Shown piece after piece: positions 1 to 5,407 of a DNA stretch of 5,689 nt; the stretch's first letter is position 1, and each line of letters opens with the position of its first letter. Made by a program: the position numbers and the translations under genes. A model generated the notes under the pieces. That model did not search any database. It saw only the letters and a list, made by a program, of their open reading frames with translations, and had not been told where the DNA came from. Source of the DNA: Methylobacter sp. (GTDB lineage: Bacteria; Pseudomonadota; Gammaproteobacteria; Methylococcales; Methylomonadaceae); NCBI GenBank assembly GCA_003158415.1, contig PMJA01000112.1, positions 6,632 through 12,320 on the forward strand, written 5' to 3'.

Positions 1-1
1 A

Positions 2-451
2 CTCAATTTTCCAACTACCCAACTTGACCGAGTACCGATGGGTGATTTGGTTGCCGGGATTTCCGATGTATTCAAGACATTTGAGCCGGAAGAGGTTTTT
101 GTACCCCACCCATCTGATGTCCATACCGATCACCGTATAGTGTTCGATGCGGCAGCAAGCTGTACAAAATGGTTTCGCTATCCCTCTGTTAAGCGCGTTC
201 TGGCCTACGAAACGCTTTCCGAGACCGATTTCGGTTTGAGCGTCGACCAAGGCTTTCGTCCGAATGTGTTCGTAGATATTGGGCTCTTCCTTGAAGGGAA
301 ATTGCAGGCTATGGAAATTTACGCGTCGGAGTTAGGGGCATTCCCATTCCCGCGCAGTCTTGAGGCCATACGGGCGCTGGCAACTGTGCGTGGTGCTGCA
401 TCCGGCTTTAATGCGGCAGAGGCATTCCAGTTGTTGAGAGAAAGGTCGTAA
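2..451 (+). CDS. PIG-L/LmbE-family N-deacetylase, C-terminal part (5' end outside window)
   Basis: The reading frame is open from the left edge, so this is the tail of a longer gene; 149 residues are visible, and the Met at base 38 is internal. PIG-L/LmbE enzymes are zinc-dependent hydrolases that remove N-acyl groups from GlcNAc-type sugars. The visible part holds the second metal/active-site motif, a run of the form HPSDVHTDHR (visible residues 36-45), in which the HxDH histidine is the expected zinc ligand. The first motif (AHPDDE type) would lie upstream. The rest (AYETLS, RPNVF, and a PRSxEAIRALA..RG segment) matches the family's C-terminal pattern. The stop is separated from the next start by one base, so the gene belongs to the same operon. 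In this setting it probably deacetylates a nucleotide-linked or free amino sugar on the way to a nonulosonate; that substrate is inferred. Family assignment is firm. Confidence 0.9.
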   Translation, partial: LNFPTTQLDRVPMGDLVAGISDVFKTFEPEEVFVPHPSDVHTDHRIVFDAAASCTKWFRYPSVKRVLAYETLSETDFGLSVDQGFRPNVFVDIGLFLEGKLQAMEIYASELGAFPFPRSLEAIRALATVRGAASGFNAAEAFQLLRERS

Positions 452-452
452 A

Positions 453-1526
453 GTGAACTCAGCTGAAGCAATATGGCGCAAAGCTATTCTCCCCGCTCAC
501 TCCACCATTCAGCAGGCGATACGCAACCTTGATCAGGTTGCGATCAAGATAGTCCTCGTGGTCAATGAGGCCGACGAGTTGGAGGGTACGATTTCTGACG
601 GCGATATAAGGCGCGGCTTGCTCAAAGGCTTGGATCTCAATAGCCCAATTGCAAGCCTGATCCATCGCAATGCGCTGGTGGTGCCGCCTGAGATGGGGCG
701 TGATATGGTTCTGCAACTGATGGTTGCAAATAAAATCCAGCAGATCCCTGTGGTCGATGAGCATCACCATATTGTGGGCTTGCATCTCTGGGATGAGATT
801 ACCGCCCCGCCCGCGCGACCTAACCTGATGGTCATCATGGCTGGCGGAATGGGTACGCGGCTACGTCCGCACACAGAGAGCTGCCCTAAACCTTTGTTGT
901 CCGTGGCAGGTAAGCCGATGCTGGAACACATCATCGAACGGGCCAAGCTGGAGGGCTTTAGTCGCTTTGTGCTGGCCATTTATTACCTAGGCAATATGAT
1001 CGAAGATTACTTTGGCAATGGTGAGCGTTTAGGTGTGCGGATCGATTACCTGCGCGAGCAATCGCCGCTAGGCACTGCAGGTGCGCTGGGCTTGCTCAAT
1101 CCGCAACCTAATGCATCGTTTGTGGTTACCAACGGCGATGTTATTACCGATATTCGCTATGGCGAACTGCTTGATTTTCATACTCGATACGCTGCCGCCG
1201 CCACCATGGCGGTGCGCGTGTATGAATGGCAGCACCCGTTTGGCGTCGTGCAAATGCAAGGCGTCGAAATTATCGGCTTCGAGGAAAAACCGGTGGCTCG
1301 CAGCCATATCAACGCGGGTGTCTATGCGCTAGACCCGGATGCGTTGGATCTTTTGATAGCAAATGCCCATTGCGATATGCCTACTCTGTTTGAACGCTTA
1401 CAGGCTAAAGGCAAGCGCACGGTGGCTTACCCGATGCACGAGCCTTGGTTGGATGTAGGGAGGCCGGATGATTTGCAGTCGGCGAACAGTCAGGCCTCCA
1501 TTAAGGCTACAGGACAAAGTCAATGA
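453..1526 (+). CDS. ptmE: CBS-domain sugar-1-phosphate nucleotidyltransferase, PtmE-like (GlcN-1-P guanylyltransferase type)
   Basis: A 357-residue fusion protein. Residues about 14-117 form a tandem CBS pair (ISDGDIRRGL at 47-56 and IPVVDEHHHIVGL at 98-110). Residues about 124-345 are a nucleotidyltransferase: GGMGTRLRP (131-139) for nucleotide binding, K146-P, LGTAG (206-210), NGD (227-229) for metal binding, EEKP (277-280), NAG (287-289) and WLDVG (332-336). This architecture matches Campylobacter PtmE, which makes GDP-GlcN at the start of the CMP-legionaminate route. A close relative using another sugar phosphate or nucleotide cannot be excluded from sequence alone. The start is a GTG, supported by AAAGG seven bases upstream and by lying one base after the deacetylase stop. 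The end overlaps the next gene by ATGA. CBS pairs commonly bind adenine nucleotides, so allosteric control of pathway entry is plausible. Local GC reaches about 60%, higher than the genes that follow. Confidence 0.88.
   Translation: MNSAEAIWRKAILPAHSTIQQAIRNLDQVAIKIVLVVNEADELEGTISDGDIRRGLLKGLDLNSPIASLIHRNALVVPPEMGRDMVLQLMVANKIQQIPVVDEHHHIVGLHLWDEITAPPARPNLMVIMAGGMGTRLRPHTESCPKPLLSVAGKPMLEHIIERAKLEGFSRFVLAIYYLGNMIEDYFGNGERLGVRIDYLREQSPLGTAGALGLLNPQPNASFVVTNGDVITDIRYGELLDFHTRYAAAATMAVRVYEWQHPFGVVQMQGVEIIGFEEKPVARSHINAGVYALDPDALDLLIANAHCDMPTLFERLQAKGKRTVAYPMHEPWLDVGRPDDLQSANSQASIKATGQSQ
522..548 (+). other. Two overlapping, mutually exclusive hairpins inside the ptmE-like coding sequence
   Basis: CGCAACCT (522-529) pairs perfectly with AGGTTGCG (535-542) over a 5-base loop. 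CTTGATC (528-534) pairs perfectly with GATCAAG (542-548) over a 7-base loop. The two stems share bases and cannot form together. They lie about 70-95 bases into the gene, within the first CBS domain. Inverted repeats of this size can arise by chance in several kilobases, so no function is assigned. Confidence 0.35.
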
Positions 1527-2239
1527 TCAATGGAAAAAGTGTCATCGCGATTATTCCTGCACGAGGCGGTTCCAAGGGACTGCCCGGGAAAAACATTAAG
1601 GCGCTTTGCGGCAGGCCGCTTATCGCATGGAGCATTGAGGCAGGACTTGGCAGTCAATATATTGATGAGGTGATGGTTACGACTGATAGCGAAGAAATCG
1701 CAGACATTGCTCGAATGTTTGGCGCATCTGTTCCATTCATTAGACCGCCTGAATTGGCTAGCGATATTGCAACGTCTTTTGATGCTATCAAGCATGCAAT
1801 TGACTTCTATGAAAACGAGTTGAGCAAGAAGTTTGATTACATAGTATTGTTGGAACCCACCTCGCCTTTGCGCGAGAAAGACGATATTGACAGGATGATT
1901 GAAAAAATCATTTCAATGGAAAATCAGTTCGATGCCATCGTTAGTTTGGGTGAAGTGCATGAGCATCCGTCTATCATGAAAAAAATTATTGATAATAAAA
2001 TCGAGCCTTATTGCAAAGAGCTGGTTATGGTAACTCGCAGACAGGATAATAACATTGCCTATTTTCCCTATGGGGTTGCCTATATTGTTAAAACGAAAAC
2101 GCTGCTCGAAGAAAAATCTTTTTACCCGCAGCGTACGACTTATCGAATAATCAAGCGATATCAGTGTCATGAGATAGATGATATTTATGATTTTCTGGCA
2201 ATTGAAAATATTATGAAATATGAATGGGAGATTAAATGA
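1523..2239 (+). CDS. ptmB: CMP-nonulosonate synthetase (acylneuraminate cytidylyltransferase family, NeuA/LegF/PtmB-like)
   Basis: A 238-residue protein of full length for the single-domain cytidylyltransferase family. It couples CTP to a nonulosonic acid, giving the CMP-activated donor used by glycosyltransferases. Diagnostic features are IPARGGSKGLPGKNI (11-25), the CTP-binding P-loop-like signature; TTDSEE (53-58); LEPTSPLR (110-117); FPYG (181-184), where many family members have an NG pair; and EIDDIYDF (217-224), whose acidic residues bind metal. The pattern cannot tell neuraminate from legionaminate. The PtmE-, PtmF- and PtmA-like neighbours favour legionaminate or a derivative. The ATG overlaps the previous stop as ATGA, with AGGA eight bases upstream. 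GC drops inside the gene, from about 49% (1561-1800) to about 34% (1981-2220), by hand count. Confidence 0.9.
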   Translation: MINGKSVIAIIPARGGSKGLPGKNIKALCGRPLIAWSIEAGLGSQYIDEVMVTTDSEEIADIARMFGASVPFIRPPELASDIATSFDAIKHAIDFYENELSKKFDYIVLLEPTSPLREKDDIDRMIEKIISMENQFDAIVSLGEVHEHPSIMKKIIDNKIEPYCKELVMVTRRQDNNIAYFPYGVAYIVKTKTLLEEKSFYPQRTTYRIIKRYQCHEIDDIYDFLAIENIMKYEWEIK

Positions 2240-3237
2240 AATTCCTGGTTATCGGTCTTGGCTCAATGGGCAAAAGAAGGGTGCGTAACCTCAAAGCCTT
2301 GGGAATAGAGTATGTTGCGGGGTTTGATCCACGATCTGATAGGAGGCAAGAATCCCAAGAGAAATACGGCATTCCTGTTTTTGACGATTTGGATGTCGCT
2401 ATGAACACATTTAGTCCGCAGGTGTTTGTTATCTCGACATCGCCCGCTCTTCACATGCACTATGCCTATTATGCGTATGAACATGGCATTAGTTGCTTTA
2501 TCGAAGCCTCTGTAGTCGATGCGGAAAAAATTAAGCAGCTAAGCGAGAAGATCAGAGGAACCGCTATCATTATGGTGCCATCCTGCACGATGCGTTATTA
2601 TCCCGGCCCTAAGAAAATCAAACAGCTTATTCAGGATAACGCCATCGGAAAGGTTTTGAATATCAACTACCAGACCGGTCAGTATCTACCCGATTGGCAT
2701 CCGTGGGAAAAAATTGAAGAGTTTTATGTGTCCACGCGTGAAACGGGTGGGGCGCGTGAAATTGTTCCGTTTGAGCTTACATGGATGAATGATATTTTTG
2801 GCGAAGCTGAAGCTTTAGGATGCGTCAGGGCAAAGTTAACGGATATGTCAGCCGATATCGACGACATTTATCATTGCCTGCTTCGCTATGACGGCAATGT
2901 TCTTGCGAACCTGACAGTGGAAGTAATTTCACGTCCCAAAGCCACTCGCGAAATGCGTGTTCTTGGTAGCGAGGGGGAAATTGTTTTCAGTGCCGATACA
3001 AACAGCGTGCGTTACATCAATATTTCAATGGAAGAATGGAAGGAATACCAATTTGACAATGAAACAGTTGAAAGCCGGTACATTAATCCCGAAGAACCCT
3101 ATATTGCCGAAATGCAAGATTTTGTTGCCGCCGTTCGCGCTAAAGATCAAGCGCTGTATCCCAATTCTTTGGAAGATGATTATAACGTCCTCCAAACATT
3201 AAATGCTCTTGAAAAAATGACTGGAGGCTGCACATGA
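2236..3237 (+). CDS. ptmF: Gfo/Idh/MocA-fold oxidoreductase-like protein, PtmF-like, with degenerate catalytic motifs
   Basis: A 333-residue protein of typical Gfo/Idh/MocA length. The N-terminal Rossmann part starts MKFLVIGLGSMGKRR, with the dinucleotide-binding GLGSMG at 7-12 and an acidic residue after strand 2 (D31). The C-terminal half is the family's substrate/oligomer domain. The usual catalytic EKP is EAS here (90-92), so the conserved lysine is absent. The usual GGxxxDxGxH..D motif reads GGAREIVPFELTW (171-183), so the Asp and His positions are replaced. It may act differently from ordinary sugar dehydrogenases, or as a binding partner. In Campylobacter a Gfo/Idh-like gene, ptmF, sits between ptmE and ptmB; here it follows the cytidylyltransferase. 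The precise reaction is not established from sequence. It overlaps both neighbours by ATGA, with GGGAG five bases before the start. Confidence 0.8.
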   Translation: MKFLVIGLGSMGKRRVRNLKALGIEYVAGFDPRSDRRQESQEKYGIPVFDDLDVAMNTFSPQVFVISTSPALHMHYAYYAYEHGISCFIEASVVDAEKIKQLSEKIRGTAIIMVPSCTMRYYPGPKKIKQLIQDNAIGKVLNINYQTGQYLPDWHPWEKIEEFYVSTRETGGAREIVPFELTWMNDIFGEAEALGCVRAKLTDMSADIDDIYHCLLRYDGNVLANLTVEVISRPKATREMRVLGSEGEIVFSADTNSVRYINISMEEWKEYQFDNETVESRYINPEEPYIAEMQDFVAAVRAKDQALYPNSLEDDYNVLQTLNALEKMTGGCT

Positions 3238-4526
3238 ATTACCAAGAACGATTATTAAAAGCTATTCCGGGCGGGGCGCATACTTATTCGCGCGGTTACG
3301 ACCAGTATCCAACTAACGCCCCGCAAATTCTAATTCGGGGTAAGGGTACGTACATTTATGACCCTGAGGGTAATAAATATCTCGATTACGGCATGGCGTT
3401 ACGTGCCGTAAATATTGGTTACGCCGAAGATGAAATTGACGCGGCAGCTATTGAGCAGATCAAAAACGGTAATAATCTGACGCGACCATCAATGATTGAA
3501 TTGGAAGCGGCGGAGTTGCTGATTGAGTTGATTGATTCCGTAGATATGGTGAAATTCACCAAGAATGGTTCCACAGCTGTGTCTGCGGCGGTCAAGCTTG
3601 CTCGTGCCTATACAGGAAGAGAAATGGTGGCGCGTTGCGCAGAGCAACCATTCTTTTCGTATGACGATTGGTTTATCGGCTCGACGCCGCTTACGCGTGG
3701 CATACCGCAAGAAACCATTGAGAAAACCAAGATGTTTGGCTACAACGACATCGCCTCGTTGGAGGCGTTGATAGCGCAACATCCTGGGCAGTTCGCTTGT
3801 GTCGTTTTGGAGCCTACGGCTACCGAAGAACCCAAGGATGGTTTCTTGCAGCGAGTGCAAGAACTCTGTCGGGTACACGGCATTGTCTTCGTCTTGGATG
3901 AAATGATCACCGGGTTTCGCTGGGATATGAAAGGAGCGCAACATATTTATGGTGTCACCCCGGATTTATGCACCTTTGGAAAGGCGATGGCCAATGGTTT
4001 TGCTGTGGCTTGCGTTGCAGGAAAACGAGAAATCATGGAGCTGGGCTCTATTGAGTTTGAAGGCAGGGAGCGGGTATTTCTTTTATCTACAACGCATGGT
4101 GCTGAGATGTGCGGCTTGGGCGCTTTTGTCGCTACGATGCGATTCATGCAGCAGCACAGCGTGGTTGAACATCTTTGGGACTATGGTCGAAAACTAACTG
4201 CCATGATGCAGCGTCAGGCAGAAGCGCATGGCATCAGTAACAGTTTCAAGGTGGGTGGGTTTCCCTGCTCACCGTATTATCTTACTTTGGATGCTTCGGG
4301 AGCAAATTCATTAGGACTACGTACTTTGTTCTCGCAAGAAATGATCAGCAACGGCGTACTCATGCCGTGGATTGCTTTGTCCTATCGGCACGGTGAAGCA
4401 GAGCTTGCCGAAACTGAATATGCCATTGAACAAGCCTTTAAAATCTATCGTCAAGCTTTGGATGAGGGCGTCGATAAATATCTTAACGGCCCTGTTATCA
4501 AGCCTGTTTTCAGGAAGCACAATTAA
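3234..4526 (+). CDS. Class III PLP-dependent aminotransferase, glutamate-1-semialdehyde aminotransferase-like
   Basis: A 430-residue, full-length fold-type I enzyme. Visible features are the N-terminal PGGAHTYSRG (12-21), resembling the PGGVNSPVR start of HemL; a phosphate-binding KNGSTAVSAAVKLARA (110-125); LDEMITGFR (221-229), whose D222 should contact the PLP pyridine nitrogen; and TFGKAMANG (247-255), with K250 the expected Schiff-base lysine. It transfers an amino group between an amino donor and a carbonyl compound. Position in a nonulosonate operon, overlapping the PtmF-like gene by ATGA, argues against haem synthesis and for an amino-sugar or amino-acyl precursor; the substrate is unknown. 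The known legionaminate aminotransferase LegC is of the DegT type, so this is an additional enzyme. The start has the best ribosome-binding site in the window, GGAGG (3223-3227), six bases upstream. Confidence 0.85.
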   Translation: MNYQERLLKAIPGGAHTYSRGYDQYPTNAPQILIRGKGTYIYDPEGNKYLDYGMALRAVNIGYAEDEIDAAAIEQIKNGNNLTRPSMIELEAAELLIELIDSVDMVKFTKNGSTAVSAAVKLARAYTGREMVARCAEQPFFSYDDWFIGSTPLTRGIPQETIEKTKMFGYNDIASLEALIAQHPGQFACVVLEPTATEEPKDGFLQRVQELCRVHGIVFVLDEMITGFRWDMKGAQHIYGVTPDLCTFGKAMANGFAVACVAGKREIMELGSIEFEGRERVFLLSTTHGAEMCGLGAFVATMRFMQQHSVVEHLWDYGRKLTAMMQRQAEAHGISNSFKVGGFPCSPYYLTLDASGANSLGLRTLFSQEMISNGVLMPWIALSYRHGEAELAETEYAIEQAFKIYRQALDEGVDKYLNGPVIKPVFRKHN

Positions 4527-4527
4527 A

Positions 4528-4532
4528 GAGGG
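4528..4532 (+). promoter_or_regulatory. Ribosome-binding site before the minicistron (not directly before the SDR)
   Basis: GAGGG lies four bases before the ATG at 4537 and 30 bases before the SDR ATG at 4563. The 20 bases before 4563 are A/T-rich and contain no purine-rich Shine-Dalgarno element. Ribosomes are therefore expected to load at 4537 and reach the SDR start by coupling. Confidence 0.5.
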
Positions 4533-4536
4533 CATA

Positions 4537-4566
4537 ATGTCTCATTACAAAAATACAAAACTATGA
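4537..4566 (+). CDS. 9-codon minicistron coupled to the SDR start
   Basis: ATG at 4537 opens a short frame encoding MSHYKNTKL, ending in TGA at 4564-4566. The stop overlaps the SDR start codon as ATGA (4563-4566), the same junction used between the other genes of the operon. GAGGG four bases upstream gives it a ribosome-binding site, which the SDR start lacks. It may be a translated spacer that passes ribosomes to the SDR. Alternatively it is the remains of the SDR's original N-terminus after a small indel in the A-rich tract 4549-4560, since adding one base (or losing two) would join the two frames. No function for the peptide itself is claimed. Confidence 0.4.
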   Translation: MSHYKNTKL

Positions 4567-5366
4567 CCACGATTAAAGAACTCATGAATCTTAAAGGTCG
4601 CCGAGCGCTGATTACTGGAGCAGCCGGTGGATTGGGCAAAGTTATGGCCGATACTTTGGCCGAACTGGGCGCCGATTTGGTGTTGGTTGATCGACCGGAT
4701 ACGGATTTCCAGTGCCTTACCGACACATTGACAGATCGTTGGGGGATTAAAATTCAACATCGGTTCTGCGATCTGGAGCAGCAGGATCAGCGCGATGAGT
4801 TAATAAATTGGCTAAAGAGCGGCGGCGAAGGCATTAACATTCTCATCAATAACGCTGCCTTCGGTGGCACCACGGAATTGCAAGGATGGAGTGTTCCATT
4901 TGAGGAGCAGTCCATCGATACCTGGCGACGTGCGCTGGAGGTTAATCTTACCGCCGTGTTTGATCTTAGTCAGCGGTTAACGCCAATGCTCAGCTCTGCA
5001 GTGGGCGCCAGTATTATCAACATTGCTTCGATCTACGGTATGTATGGCCCGGATTGGCGCTTGTATGAGGGTACAAGTATGAGCAATCCAGCTGCTTATG
5101 GCGCTTCAAAGGGCGGGCTTATCCAATTAACTCGTTGGCTAGCGACGACCATTGCTCCTCAAGTGCGAGTAAATGCGATATCACCTGGCGGAATTTTTAG
5201 AAATCAGCCGGAAAAGTTTGTACAACGTTATGAGGCCAAAACACCCTTGGGTCGAATGGGGACTGAGGATGATTTTCGTGGAATAATCGCTTATTTAGCC
5301 AGTGATTTATCCCGGTATGTTACCGCGCAGAATTTTTCAGTAGATGGTGGTTGGGGTGGTTGGTGA
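4563..5366 (+). CDS. ptmA: Short-chain dehydrogenase/reductase, PtmA-like
   Basis: A 267-residue classical SDR with an intact active site: TGAAGGLG (18-25) for the cofactor, D43 at the end of strand 2 (favouring NAD(H) over NADP(H)), NNAA (96-99), N128, S156 in INIASIYG, Y179xxxK183, and PGG (208-210). The C-terminus ends VDGGWGGW, the DGGW ending common in this family. It should oxidise a hydroxyl or reduce a carbonyl on a sugar intermediate. PtmA of Campylobacter is an SDR at the matching end of the ptm cluster, and its role has been placed near hexosamine-phosphate supply; the exact substrate here is inferred. The ATG at 4563 is chosen because it overlaps the minicistron stop. An ATG at 4584 would still keep the whole SDR fold and is a possible alternative start. 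Confidence 0.87.
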   Translation: MTTIKELMNLKGRRALITGAAGGLGKVMADTLAELGADLVLVDRPDTDFQCLTDTLTDRWGIKIQHRFCDLEQQDQRDELINWLKSGGEGINILINNAAFGGTTELQGWSVPFEEQSIDTWRRALEVNLTAVFDLSQRLTPMLSSAVGASIINIASIYGMYGPDWRLYEGTSMSNPAAYGASKGGLIQLTRWLATTIAPQVRVNAISPGGIFRNQPEKFVQRYEAKTPLGRMGTEDDFRGIIAYLASDLSRYVTAQNFSVDGGWGGW

Positions 5367-5368
5367 TT

Positions 5369-5391
5369 ATTACTTTAACTAAGTAATTTTT
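5369..5391 (+). terminator. Weak intrinsic terminator-like hairpin after the SDR gene
   Basis: ATTACTT (5369-5375) pairs perfectly with AAGTAAT (5381-5387) around the loop TAACT, followed by a T-run ending at 5391. It starts two bases after the SDR stop, where a terminator would be expected. The stem has a single G-C pair, so it is weak and may only pause or partly stop transcription. The next gene on the same strand could still be read through. Confidence 0.35.
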
Positions 5392-5407
5392 ACCAGGACA
5401 AGACTTA

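Noticed and set aside
459..785. 108-codon open frame on the minus strand
   Set aside because: It is the complement of the CBS region of the ptmE-like gene and has no motif of its own.
3489..3944. 151-codon open frame on the minus strand
   Set aside because: It lies wholly inside the aminotransferase gene, which has clear PLP motifs on the plus strand; the translated minus-strand product shows no recognisable motif.
3234..4526. Haem-pathway hemL (glutamate-1-semialdehyde 2,1-aminomutase)
   Set aside because: The PLP motifs fit the family, but the phosphate-binding segment differs from the usual HemL NSGTEA pattern and the gene is embedded and translationally coupled in a nonulosonate operon.
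4507..4538. Possible promoter before the SDR (CATAAT at 4533-4538)
   Set aside because: The -10-like hexamer has no matching -35 at a usual distance; the nearest candidate is 20 bases away and poor, and the spacing fits an operon junction instead.
5367..5407. Promoter for the last gene
   Set aside because: The 41-base gap is AT-rich but no -35/-10 pair with normal spacing could be found; read-through or a promoter inside the SDR gene remains possible.
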